NCBI GenBank assembly: GCA_963855995.1
Contig: OY979716.1
Coordinates: forward strand, 56,387,907 to 56,451,906
Direction: 5' to 3'
Length of the DNA stretch: 64,000 nucleotides
Origin: Muricea muricata
Lineage: Eukaryota; Cnidaria; Anthozoa; Malacalcyonacea; Plexauridae
This document shows, one piece after another, positions 44,150-55,686 of this stretch (the first letter of the stretch is position 1; every line of letters starts with the position of its first letter). The position numbers and the translations under genes were made by a program. The notes below the pieces were generated by a model, which was not told where the DNA came from, searched no databases, and was given only the letters and a program-made list of their open reading frames with translations.

Positions 44150-46684
44150 AGTAGTATATGTATGCCACTATAGCTCATTTTCAGGTTACTTCATGTAAGC
44201 CGAAATGAAATGGTTCCAAAAATCCAAGATGCCAAATTTTCCCCAAAATCCAACATGGCGCCAAAAAAAATTCCTTGAAACTGTTTCCAAGGAATTTTCA
44301 AGATGGCGGCCATAAAAAGAAATTGAGAAAAAATTTTTACGATTTTTGGGAAATCGTAAAAACAATGAAGTTTTGGAAAAAGTGTCACCGCCGCATCGTC
44401 GAGAAATTTAACGCCCCATACAATTATGTTTGTGATAGTGTTAAGGTATGCCAGTGTAATGTTCACATTGTGGGGAATGACAATGGTCCTAAAGTTGTCG
44501 TCCAACACAAGAAAAGATTTATGAAGCTTAAATTAAAAGAAATTGTGTTTTAAAAAATCAAAAAATTTTAAAACCGTTCCTAAGGCTTTAAAATAAAATG
44601 CCACCAAAGCGTGAAAATTGGGATCGCGAGGCGGATCGGATCGGGAGTTAAAACGTCGCAACAAGGCTGCGGCTGCAGAAACGAAGAAACGTGAACGTGC
44701 TGAGTACTTAAAATGGGACAAAGAAATAAGAAAAGAAAAAATACGTCGCGACAAGGCTGCAGCTGCAGAAACGAAGAAACGTGAACGCACCAAATTCTTG
44801 AAATGGGACAAAGAAATACAAGTAGAAGAGAAACGACGTGAAATACTTCGTGATTTAAATGAGGAAGAAGGGTGGAACCCTAAAAACAAAAAAAAAATGG
44901 GTCGCCCAAAACCGCCGTCGATTCCGCAGGAAATTTGAACGTAGGAAACCACCTGCGTTTAATGTCGTTAAAGCCTATTCGAATGCTAATGCAAAATTCA
45001 CGACGTATTTTGATACCTATAAAATTTAGGTATACGGTCGCGTTGATCCCGTTGCCGTATTTAAAAAAGCTTTAGATTTGACGTCGAAGACTGTAAATTA
45101 AAACCTGGTCATAAAATACGTATTATCGTATCACACCCTTCGTGGTCACATCTGTTTTCAACGAAACTCATTACGATCACGGACGACGAGCAGTTTTTTT
45201 ATATCCTTTTAAAGGCAGTTTTGGAGTATGTAGAATACAAAGAAGTCCCGTTAAACGAAGTTGTCGTCGAAGTACAGTCGACGAAAATTCCACGAGGTAA
45301 AGGTCGTTTAACAATTACAAAAGATAATAGGGTACAAAAACGGTGCATTATCACGATTAAAAATACCGATATGATATGTTTGTCGCGGGCAATTGTAACA
45401 GTGCGCGCCAATTTGAACAAAGGTAAGTATACAAAATCCCAGGTTAAAAACGGTTTTAATGATCCCCGAGCGTTTCAAAGGACCGAGGCTTTAAAACTTC
45501 ACGAGGATGCAGGTGTCCCCATAACTGGTTACGGGAACACGTTGGAAGACATGAACACGTTTGCAAAACATCTCGGCATTCAAATTAATATCGTCGATGC
45601 TGATTATTTCAATGAAATTACCTACACGGTAAATAACAATGCGAACGAGATTATATATTTACACAAAAACAAAAACCATTATGATGTTATAACCTCGATG
45701 CCTTCATTTTTAGCGAAAAAATATTATTGTCATACTTGCAAAAAAGGTTATACACGTCGCGACAAACACAAATGTCCAGGTAAGTGTTTATCGTGTTTTA
45801 AAACAGAACAACATACGGGTGATAAAATATTTTGTGGTAAGTGTAATTGTACATTTTTTGGACAAAAATGTTACGAAGAACAACTTCGGAATCGTTCGAA
45901 GGGTGGAAAACGTAGTGTCGTCTGCGAACTCGTCCAAAAATGTTTAAAATGTCACTGTACTGTCAGCGATCTAAAGAAACATGTGTGTGGGTACAGTACA
46001 TGTAATAACTGTAAATTATATTGTGATCCAAAAATGCACAGGTGTTACATGCTACCCGTTGAAACCAAAGGCGGTACGTGTACGCGTGAAACACCGTGCG
46101 CCGGTCCTAAAAAAGACTGGTGTTTGTGCTGCAAAACGCGTACTACCAAGTACATGTTTTACGATCTGGAAACACAACAGAATACGGGGATGCATGTTGT
46201 GAATTACGTAAACGCTCAAGATTTTGACGGGAACAAATATACGTTTGAAAATATAGAATGGTTCTGCGAATTTGTATTTGAACACGAAGGGTACACGTTC
46301 ATAGCACACAGTGCAAAAAGTTTTGATGCCCAGTTCATTTTGAAATATTGCATCGATAACGCGATAAAACCGTTTTGTATTTACAACGGGACGAAAATAA
46401 TGTATATGGCTATAAAAGAATTCAATATAAGATTCATTGACAGTATAAATTTTGTCAAGGGAGCATTAGCAACGTTACCAAAAACGTTCGGTTTTTCGGA
46501 ATTAAAGAAAGGGTACTTTCCACATTATTTCAACATGCCGGAAAACCAACAATATATCGGTCCTATACCCACAAAACACTATTACGATCCAGATCATATG
46601 AAACCCAATATTAGGTTGGTGTTTTTAAAATGGTACGATGAACGGGTTGAAGAAAACTACGTCTTTGACTTTAAAAAAGAACTG
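44150..46684 (+). mobile_element. Outer Polinton, left part (continues after 62442)
   Basis: Carries the 5' half of a Polinton DNA polymerase gene interrupted by the inner element at 46685. The proposed left end is AGTAGTATATGTATGCC at 44150, which resembles the inner element's AGTAGTATAG end and sits 450 bp before the polymerase start; the right end lies outside the window. A small basic frame (44275-44553) in this leader has no known family. The interruption is certain; the left end is a suggestion. Confidence 0.7.
44599..46684 (+). pseudogene. polB: Outer Polinton PolB, N-terminal half
   Basis: Start ATG at 44599, shifted after 17 codons into a frame (44618-44938) with two 30-residue charged repeats (AAAAETKKRERAEYLKWDKE and a near copy). 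Broken sequence with an in-frame TAG near 45028 leads to the long frame 45221-46684. There, a domain in the place of the OTU-like part of other Polinton polymerases is followed by zinc-finger-like Cys/His clusters (YYCHTCKKGYTRRDKHKC onward). The 3'-5' exonuclease starts with Exo I FYDLETQQN and Exo II IAHSAKSFDAQFILKYC. The frame ends at the inner Polinton just before Exo III, which lies at 62443. Protein-primed family B polymerases replicate the element. Inactive because of insertion, stops and frameshifts. Confidence 0.85.
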
Positions 46685-46748
46685 AGTAGTATAGTAGGTG
46701 ATTTTCACCTACCTTTCCATCATGTCGCAACACTGCTTGAAACCGGTT
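46685..46748 (+). repeat. Inner Polinton left terminal inverted repeat
   Basis: 23 bp match the right end exactly. After a short mismatched spacer, a 32-bp block (46717-46748, starting CCATCATGTCGCAACACTGC) also matches the right arm. This block is 32 bp from the terminus here but 273 bp from it on the right. Confidence 0.9.
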
Positions 46749-46889
46749 TTCTGAAGGTTATAAATATCGCGCGATATCTTTGCCATTAGTGTGACTTGGA
46801 CTCTGTGGTGCTTTATTCTTTACACCGTTGGCCAACTTGGAAATCTGTCGGGAAACCGTTTTGTACATTACCTAATTTCAAGTGGGAAA

Positions 46890-49800
46890 ATGGCTCAAGG
46901 GAATCAAGAGAATATCTGGTAAGTTTGTTTTTTTTTCCTTTTTCATTCAAGTATCATTCTCTGCCGTAACATATTTTTTTCAGAGTATTTTAGCAATGTT
47001 TCAATTGTTTATCAGGTTATTTAAAACTTGTATCTACTAAAAGCATGCTGCCCTATCAAACTTGTACCTAAATATTTCACAAGTGTAATTTGTCACGCGA
47101 GCTTTCAATTATAAAGTCACTTACCCAGTTGCCCTTTACAATAACCCTATATCGAAGGGGCATAGTTATGTGCAGGTTGACTAAAAAGCTGTACTGGAGG
47201 AAGCATAGTTGTTCGATGTAACGAAACGAGTATGTTAAATTCTCATCTGCTTGAAGGTTTTAAGATATGTAAATCAACAAAACTGCCAAAATCACTGAGG
47301 CGTTTGTAAATAAATTTTAAGACTGACCAAACTAATGCTTATAGAGTAATAACATTGTATTTTGGTACATATTACTGAGGCGTACGTGAATAAATTTTGA
47401 GACTGACCGAAATAATGTTTATAATATAGAGTAATAACATTGTATTTTGGTACATGTTACATTTCTTCATTAATTTAATGATGCAATTTTTCATCGATAT
47501 TCGTGTAAAGCTTTGACAATTAGTGACATTAAGTTGCATGGGTTGGATATGATATTGACTTTAACTAGCCATCTCGGTATTTGTTTATGTTATCTTTATT
47601 GTGAATCATTTTTTTAAAGTTTACTGGTGGAAAATTTTTCATGCGTAGTTAATTTCGATCGTTTGAGACTTCTAAGATGGTAAATTTCTTTACGATTATG
47701 TCTATTTGTAGTCTGCTTCTATTATATATCTCTGAGTTATGAACAGTTGCTTGCCTGTATTTAACTGAAGGCAATATAACTTATTGATTCAAGCTTATTG
47801 ATTGTGTTGCCCATACACTATATTCTTGTGATTTGATTATTTTACAAAGTTATATTGTATTGACATATGATATTTGAACCTAAAGTTTAGTTCTCTTGTG
47901 TAATGAGGATTCTAAACTGTTTGAAGGTATCAAAGTTTTAAAATATGTGACCTTGCAAAACTAATGGAATCGATCACTGAAGCGTGCGTGAATGAACTTA
48001 GAGACTGACCAAATCCAAATGTTTTATAAAGTATCAACACAAGTTTTTGCTACAGGTCCCTTGTCATCGTTAGTTTAGTGATACTATTTAATTGTAGGAA
48101 ATTTTTCATTGAATATTTTTAAACAATACTTTGATAATTATTGATAAACACTATTAAGTTGTGTGGGTGAAGTATAATATTGCATGCCTTCCATTACCAC
48201 GGTATTTGTTTGTTCATGTTGTCTTTATTATGAATCATGATTAAAAGTTTAGCTGGTGGAAAATTTTTTACGCGTAGTTAAATTTCTATAGTTTGGGACC
48301 TTTAAGATAGTAAATGTCTATAATTATGTGTGTTCATAGTCTGATGCCATATTATATGTCCCCGAATTATTGCTTGCGTATATATAACTGAAGGTAATAT
48401 TACTTATTGATTTTGTTGCCCGTGCACTGTATTCTCCGAATCATTGACTGTTCTATAAAATTATTGTGTATTGATATAGTATTTGAATCTAAAGTTTAGT
48501 TCTCGCTGTCTGTAGTTTTTACTGAATTTTTGTTATGCTTATTTTGTTTTATTAAGGAGAAATGAATTAAATGCTAAATTGAATGCGGAAGATGCCCAGC
48601 ACAAATATTACGAGGAACAAGTCAATGCTATAATTGCTGATTGGCCAGTGGAAGATCGCCAAAGATTTTTAAGGGATTGGAATGACGACAGTTTAGTAGA
48701 TGTTTTGAACGAAACGGGCTCAACTCCTATTAAGGATCATTCATGCAACGAGTGCGACAAAAAATTTTCTACTCCTTCGAATCTGAAACGTCATATTCGT
48801 CGCGTGGACAGCCTAGACATACCACACACTTGTGACACATGTCAAAGGTTTTGCAATGGTTGATATGTTGAAGCGGCATAGCCAGGTACATCAGAAGGAA
48901 AAGATTCATGATTGTTCGCAGTGTGGAAAAAGATTTGCCAGAAAGGACAGTCTGACCCGCCATCTCAAAACACATGCAAAGAGAAGAGAAGAACGTTCTT
49001 TCACCTGCAACCTGTGCGATGAGACCTTCCACAATATCTTTCCTTTTCAGGCACATCAACGAGATGTGCACCAAATTGGTTCTGGTGAAAAAAGAAAAGA
49101 ATCTTCAACGACGAACCCGCGAACAAAACGGGCTCGAGGCAACAACTCTTCTACTATAGAGCCTGGAGTAAACGAGGGAGCTTCCACATCGTCAATCTCT
49201 ACTGTACCTTTACAAGCTAAAAGTGCTTCTTCGTTTACTTCAGACCCTATTTTACCACCGCCCGATCTTCCCTCCTCAATCCACCAGGATCACTGGCGAG
49301 CAATCCGAACCCGTCAAAGCCGTGGCAATAAAATTCAACCGATGTCACCAATCTAGGACAATATTTAAAGTCTATTTTTGAAGATCAGACGACTGCATTT
49401 AAACTTAATTTATCCTTTGGTTTTATTTTACGGAACAACGAGACAGAACAGTTCCAATATCATCATTCTTTTATCAACAATAATCGTGTTTTTGACAGTC
49501 CATTTTTAATTCGAAATGCGCAAGATCTGGAGCAAGTTCGCACAGCCATCTCGAATTTGGATGTGTTGGAGTGGGCCCGCCAGCAACGTCCAAATTCGAA
49601 ATGGATTGCTGCCGAGATTACAAATGCAACTTTTTATGAGACCAAACTAGGTGGACATCCTATCAGTAAGAGTTCCAAACTTCCTTCCTATCTTTTGAAC
49701 AATCCTACTCTGATGTCCTTGGACTGCAATGAACATACCGGCCTGCCCTACAAGGACAATTCATGCTTTTTCCGTTGTCTGGCAGTTCATCGTGGTTGTC

Positions 49801-52800
49801 ACCCTCACAATTTAGAAAGGGATACTCAGCATTTTTATGAGCGGTATGCTGAAGTATCAAATCATGAATTTGAGGGTGTTAGTCTCGATGAGCTTCTAGA
49901 GTTAGAAAAGCTTTTTGAACTTGACATATTCGTTTACGAGTTGGTCAAGATCTATGATGACGAAACGGAAGAAAGATCAGTCGTTGTACAACTTGTGCAA
50001 CGTTCTCATCACTGATACGCCAACACGATGTACTTAAACTTATATGGTAATCATTTCAGTTATATTAAAGATATCTCATATTCAAAATCCTACTGCTGCT
50101 CCAAGTGCGATAAACTGTGGAAATCCGCCTACGCCTTAAATTGCCACGAACGTACATGCGAAGCTACTGTTAGACATATCTTTCCTGGAGGTGCGTACCA
50201 GGTTCCTCAAACAATATTTCACCTTTTAGGAGACGAAGGTATTAACATTCCCGAGGATTTAAAGTTCTATCCCTATCGTGCAACGTTTGACTTTGAGTGT
50301 TACTTTGAACGTCATTCTAAACATCCTAGAAACAGTAAAAAACTAACCTGGGAAGCTGAGCATATTCCTCTAAGTGTTTCTGTGTGTTCTAACGTTCCTG
50401 GCTATGGTCACCCTCGTTGTTTTGTTACAACTGGTGACACACCTGATCTCATAAAACGGTTTTTGGAGTATTTAGTGCAAATTAGTGAAGCAAGTTATTC
50501 ACTGTCATTGAAACAATTTTCTACTGTTTGATCAAGTTGATCGTTGCGTTGACAGTGATGAGAGTGATTCACAACCTGAAGAAACTGACGGTGTTTCAAA
50601 AAAGCGTCATCCTTTGGAAAAATTAAAAGAAAAATTAGACGAGTATCTTCACGAGCTTCCTGTACTTGGTTTTAATTCGGGCTCATACGATATTAATGTT
50701 GTTAAGAAGCATTTATTCCCTTATTTGGTGAATCACGAAGAAGTGAAATTTGTTATCAAGCGAAACAATAACCATTTGTGCCTGAAAACGGAACATTTGA
50801 AATTTCTGGACATTACCAATTACTTAGCTCCTGTATTTAGTTACGATGCGTTTATCAAAGCATACGAATGTGCTCAAACAAAAGGTTACTTCCCGTACAA
50901 ATGGGTCAACTCTATTGACAATTTAAATTATAATCAACTACCTCCTGAAGCTTTTTACTCGTCGCTCTCAGATTCTGAAATTACGAAGGAACAGTATCAG
51001 TTTTGCCAGCGTGTGTGGGATGAACATGGTATGACTTCTTTTTATGACTTCCTAGTTTGGTACAATAACCTTGATGTTGTACCATTCTTGGAAGCTATAG
51101 ATAAAATGAGTGCTTTTTGGAGAGAGAGAAATATTGACATTTTTAAAGACGGTGTCAGCGTGCCGGGGCTCACTATGAAATATTTATTTTCCAATGTGGA
51201 CTGCTACTTTACTCTGTTCAACGAAAAAGATAAAGATCTACACTATACTATGAAGGACAATAATGTTGGTGGACCTAGCATCATATTCAACCGCTATCAT
51301 GAAAAAGACAAAACGAAGATTCGTCGTGTCGAGATGGAATAGAAAGGAAAAGTTCCGAAAGACTGCAAGAAAGTGGTTGGGTACGATGCTAATGCTTTGT
51401 ATATTTGGGCCATCATGCAGCCAATGCCGACCGGCAATTATTCAAGATGGTTGGCTGATGATGGTTTTAAGATACAAAGTAGTGCTCGTATGGCAATCGA
51501 TTGGCTGGAATGGCAGGCCCATCAATGTGGTGTTCATATTCGTCACCAGTACAACAGCACAGAAAAACGAACTGGTTCTAGACGTCTCCCTGTTGATGGA
51601 TTTTGTTCAGAAATGCATACGGTGTTCCAGTTCCATGGTAAGTAGATGATGGTATCTTTTAAACATATGAGTGTGTCCCTCTAAAGGTGCCCAACATGAA
51701 AGAAATTATATGAAAAAAGATGATCTTTACATATTTGTTTCACTTTCTGTTTTTTTTTAGGCTGCTGGTGGCACAGTCATAATTGTCACCTAAATAAGGG
51801 CAAAGTTATCAATACTGTTCGTGACAAACCTATGACTGAACTTCTGGAAGAGACGAGAAGAAATAGCAATTACATCACATCACAAGGTTACAATTTGATT
51901 GAATATTGGGAATGAGAGTGGATAGAGATGCAGAAGAAGAATAATGACCTCCAGGAGTTTATTTCCACCACCCTACGACGACCATTAGACCAAGTAAAGA
52001 CAATGACTGAAGAGACCGTGCTAGCATCAGTTGTGGATGGAACACTGTTTGGTTGTGTTGAGTGCGACATCAGAGTTCCAGACCATCTTAAGGAATTATT
52101 TGGGAAGATGTGTCCAATTTTCAAGAACGTAGAAATATCTCGTGACGATATTGGAGAGTACATGAAGAGCTACGCAGAAGAGAACAAAATCATGAGTCAA
52201 CCGTGGCGCAGTCTTATTGGAAGCTATTTTGGGGAGAAAATCCTTCTGGCGACACCTCTCCTGAAATGGTACCTTGAGCACGGTCTGGAAGTTACCCATG
52301 TGTATCAAATGATTGAGTACACCCCTAATGCTTGTTTCCATCCATTCGGCGAAGCTGTCTCTGATGCACGCCGTGCTGGTGATATTGACCCAAACAAATC
52401 CATTATTGCCGATACTATGAAACTTGTTGGTAACTCGTCTTATGGTAAAACAATCACGAATAAAGAACGCCATCCTCAGGTAAAGTTTTGTACCGACGAC
52501 GAAGTTTCACAATTAATTAATTCTCCTTTCTTTCGCCAAATGGATGCCATTGACAAGGACAAATACGAAGTTCAAAGTAGCAAGAAGAATATTAAATTAG
52601 ATTTACCACTACAGGTTGGGTTTTTTGTCTATCAGTATGCCAAGTTACACATGCTGCAATTTTATTACGATTTCTTAGATAAATATTTATATAGAGTTGA
52701 TTTTGAGCTTTGTGAAATGGATACAGATAGTGCATATATAGCAATAAGTAATGAAAATTTGGAAAGTTTGGTAAAACCTGAAATGTTACAGAAATACACA

Positions 52801-53159
52801 ATTGATAAATGTAATTGGTTTCCGCGGACAGATACAATAAAAGAACACCAGGCCTATTTAAAGTAGAATGAGAGGGGGATGGTATCATTGGACTTTGCAG
52901 TAAGACTTATTATTGTTTTGGGGATAAGAAAGATAAATTTAGCTGTAAAGGACTTAGCAAAAAGAATAACGTAATTAACAAAGAAAAGTATTTAGATGTC
53001 ATTTTAAATAAACGCAGTGGAAGGGGTGTAAATAAGGGGTTTAGAATTTTGGACAATCAAATGTGTACATATGTCCAGGAGAAGGATGCACTGAGCTATT
53101 TTTATCCAAAGCGTAAAGTCTTGGAGGATGGTGTGACAACTATACCTTTAGATATTTAA
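46890..53159 (+). pseudogene. polB: Inner Polinton PolB, three exons, broken
   Basis: Inferred exons 46890-46918, 48557-51637 and 51761-53159; donors GTAAGT, acceptors AAG and TTTTTTTTAG, phases match. The N-part has C2H2 fingers (HSCNECDKKFSTPSNLKRH, DCSQCGKRFARKDSLTRH), a nuclear-type basic stretch, and an OTU-like part with DNSCFFRCL and GNHFSYI. Exonuclease motifs: ATFDFECYF, LGFNSGSYDINVVK, YNNLDVVPF. Polymerase motifs: A in GYDANALYIWA, the FHGCWW zinc-like segment formed across intron 2, B in KLVGNSSYGKT, C in MDTDSAYIA. Protein-primed replicase of the element. Lesions: frameshifts near 48850, 49345, 50518 and 52866; stops at 50013 (TGA), 51340 (TAG) and 51913 (TGA). Confidence 0.85.
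47255..48510 (+). repeat. Tandem duplication inside PolB intron 1
   Basis: Two diverged copies of a roughly 600-bp unit (about 47255-47918 and 47919-48510) share a long ordered set of blocks: TTTGAAGGT, ACTGAGGCGT / ACTGAAGCGT, GTATTTGTTTATGTT, CTGGTGGAAAATTTTT, AACTGAAGG, and ATTTGAACCTAAAGTTTAG. Within copy 1 an 83-bp piece is repeated again (about 47297-47461). It fills most of the intron; no coding frame. Confidence 0.65.
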
Positions 53160-53188
53160 ACTTGTATATAGTTATGTTACATTCTATA

Positions 53189-53332
53189 TTAGAATTGAAG
53201 CTGAACATTGAATACTAAACTTTAATTTTTTGCTCGAAGCTAAATGTAATCAAAGAAATCTTTGGAGCGCAAATCTTCACAATTGAATGAGTCCTTAATT
53301 CTTCAGTGACAATATTCAGCTTCAACTCTAAT
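53189..53332. repeat. Fold-back repeat between PolB and ATPase genes
   Basis: Left arm TTAGAATTGAAGCTGAACATTG, right arm its near reverse complement (CAATATTCAGCTTCAACTCTAA). About 100 bp of AT-rich loop; probably a small MITE. Confidence 0.6.
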
Positions 53333-53456
53333 TGTATATTATTCATTAACAATAAAATGTGTTTCAAATTTGTTGGATTGCGTGCGTAATTGGTTACAAA
53401 TACCCATGGGGATCACACATATTTCTCATTATGTGCATGCGTAGCTGGGGCGAACA

Positions 53457-54104
53457 ATGGATGTGAGGTTCAAAACGCCTGCAAATTTTTACGTTTGTGG
53501 TCAGTCTCAAAGCGGAAAAACAAGTTTAGTACGTTCTATGCTGAAAAATTTAGAAGAACTGTTCCACCCCATTCCCACCCAAGTGATTTACTGCTTTGTG
53601 GTCAACCTCAAAAGGAGTTTAATGAATTGATCAAAATTGTTCCAAACATCAAACTAGTTGAAGGTTTTCCTGATGATTTGTATGATATATATTGTAAATG
53701 GACATACTAACTCACTCGTAATTTTGGATGATTTGATGTGTCAATGCTCTAATGACCAATGTGTGTCTGATTTGTTCACCCGCGGCTCCCATCATCGAGG
53801 TCTAACAGTTATGTATCTTACTCAAAACCTTTTTTCCCCTGGAAAGCATTCACGCACTATTAGTTTGAATTCCCATTATATGATTGTTTTCAAAAATCCA
53901 CTAGATTCACTGGGAATTTCCACTTTGGCCCGTCAAATGTACCCGCACAATACAAGTTTCCTTTTACAATCTTTCCAAGATGCCACAAAGAAACCATATG
54001 GTTACCTGCTGTTAGATCTGCATCAACTTACACTTGAGAATATGCGATTAAGAACAAACATTTTACCTGGCGAGAAGCAAATTGTTTATGTTAAACGTAC
54101 TTAG
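53457..54104 (+). pseudogene. Inner Polinton packaging ATPase (FtsK/A32-like)
   Basis: ATG at 53457. Walker A is in FYVCGQSQSGKTSLVRSM, followed by TQVIYCF. The reading then moves to another frame between about 53600 and 53698 (QPQKEFNELIKIVPNIKLVE) and back, so two frameshifts compensate. Walker B lies in SLVILDDLMCQC, and the sensor-like segment GSHHRGLTVMYLTQNLF is the strongest Polinton ATPase signature. The end is near LPGEKQIVYVKRT. About 216 residues in total, normal for the family. It is thought to pump DNA into the capsid, as A32-type ATPases do in related large DNA viruses. Confidence 0.85.
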
Positions 54105-54139
54105 ACAACGGTTTCAGCTCAAGACGTTTTAATTGCAAC

Positions 54140-54862
54140 ATGTCTAAACACATGAAAGACAACCTTCCTTATCTACAAGTTTTAGGCCTGGTTTATACGG
54201 CGTGCTATGAGCGCACCGAACTAATTAGGTAAATAATGAGCACGCTCATAGCACGCCATATAAATCAAACTGGTTCGCTCCCTGAATTAGGCTCGCTCCT
54301 GACCGTGCAGCTTGCTCGTCAATGGCGTTCTGAACGCTAATAGCACGGCTAAGCACGTTTCTGATTTAAAGCTAGCGCTAGCAGCGAACCAAATTACACG
54401 CTAATTGCCTATAATTTATTATAATTTAAAACATATTTATACTAGCTCAACTAACAAATTTGGCTCCCTGACCGTCGTTACGTATAAATAAAAAATACAT
54501 GCAACAAGCGTGCTAGACCGTGCTACATAAATAATTAGTTCGGTGCGCTCATAGCACACTGTATAAACCAGGCCTTAGTTAAATCTAAACCAAAACTACG
54601 TAAATTACTAATTGAACATGGTCCAGTGCCTATGATCACATCTATTTGTGAATGTGCCTTAAATCTGCTGAAAGGTTTTATTCCACTTACACCGCGTCAA
54701 AAGCGTCGCTTAGCACGGTACAAGACACATCTTCGCAGATTGGCTAGTAAAAAAGTATCTCGAAAGAGAAAGAAACAGTTTCTTAACCAGAAAGGTGGTA
54801 ATCTCCTTACTGCTTTGTTGCCGCCTGTTCTAACCGTGCTTGGAAGTTTACTAACAAAATGA
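54140..54862 (+). pseudogene. Small basic core/pX-like protein, split by a MITE
   Basis: ATG at 54140 opens 15 codons, then a MITE with its TTA duplication (393 bp) interrupts. The frame resumes after 54577 and runs to the TGA at 54860. The C-terminal part has a Cys/Leu-rich helix (CALNLLKGFIPLTPRQKRRL), a very basic region (KKVSRKRKKQF) and a hydrophobic Gly-rich tail (LLTALLPPVLTVLGSLL). This layout (helix, basic patch, hydrophobic end) is common in Polinton and adintovirus genomes and has been compared with adenovirus core protein X. DNA condensation in the virion is inferred. The next gene's ATG overlaps its stop (ATGA). Confidence 0.75.
54185..54574. mobile_element. Harbinger-type MITE, 390 bp, TTA duplication
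   Basis: Inverted ends of about 42 bp: GGCCTGGTTTATACGGCGTG at left, and at right the reverse complement of GGCCTGGTTTATACAGTGTG. Flanked by TTA on both sides (54182-54184 and 54575-54577). It contains two further inverted GTGCTATGAGCG/GCTCATAGCAC blocks. Target and end sequences fit PIF/Harbinger. Confidence 0.88.
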
Positions 54863-55585
54863 AGCAAATGATTTTGGTACCAGAAGATATTTATGCAAGA
54901 TTTGAGCCAAAGCAAAACCTCGAGACTTCGCCAATCATGAAAAACATGATAAATACGGACACGGACATGACAGATATTCTTCAACGCACGGATGTTGATG
55001 ATACAGAAAAGCAAAAACTGTATTATGCCAATCTGGAAAAATACCTTAATCTCAGACAGCAGAAAGACAGTCAAACACCAACCGTTCAGATAGCACCTAG
55101 TACCACAAATAGAGAAGAACTTTCCCCCCCCAAACAATGCACAATTATCTGATGCAGTCGTTGTCGAGCATATACCCAAAACCATGCATCCCAGAGCTGC
55201 AGCTATTTTAAACCATTTGAAAGAAAGACCGGACGTTATCACATGGGACAAAACTGGAGAAGTGAAGCTAGAAGGTGAAAGCATTCCACAATCAAACATT
55301 TCGGATTTAATTTCAGATGCTCTAAGGGAAAGAAAAAATTTTAATCCTACAGGGTCAAAGGAATTTTTTCGCGTTTTATCCAAGATAAATATGCCTAAAG
55401 ATTTGGTCAGGAATGAAAAACGATGGAAAGAGACCCAGATGAACAGTAGTTTTTCTGAAGAAGGGAGTCTCTTAGGCAGTCCACGGGCTTCGCCCTCGTC
55501 GAAGTATTTTCAAACCCTTCTAAAGAGACATGATGAAAAAGCAAGCAAGCCAAAACAAACTCAGGAACGTTGGCTTAAATATTAA
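54859..55585 (+). pseudogene. Conserved Polinton hypothetical protein
   Basis: Starts MKQMILVPEDIYARFEPKQ, then DTDMTDILQRTDVDDTEKQK and a Gln-rich segment. A frameshift in a C-run (about 55126-55133) moves the reading into 55150-55585: MHPRAAAILNHLKERPDVI, SIPQSNISDLISDALRERK, EFFRVLSKINMPKDLVRN, ending in a Ser/Lys-rich tail. About 240 residues. I recognise it as a protein repeatedly found next to the pX-like gene in Polintons. No enzymatic motif; a virion or assembly role is only inferred from position. Its start overlaps the previous stop by 4 nt. Confidence 0.75.
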
Positions 55586-55670
55586 TCTTGTAATTGTTTA
55601 CTCAATAAATTGTTTTAAAAATATGTTCTTAGTGTTGTCTCATGCATGGGATTAGGGCAAATGAAAACAC

Positions 55671-55682
55671 ACACACACACTT
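55671..55682. repeat. Short CA microsatellite
   Basis: Six CA units in the gap between the converging plus- and minus-strand gene blocks of the inner Polinton. Confidence 0.6.
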
Positions 55683-55686
55683 CATT

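Noticed and set aside
44533..44952. 139-codon minus-strand frame, Ser/Phe-rich
   Set aside because: Shadow of the Lys/Arg/Glu-rich outer PolB N-terminus.
46052..46309. Minus-strand frame in outer PolB
   Set aside because: Opposite the Exo I region; antisense artefact.
54697..55383. 228-codon minus-strand open frame
   Set aside because: Antisense to the core-like and hypothetical Polinton genes, with no recognisable motif.
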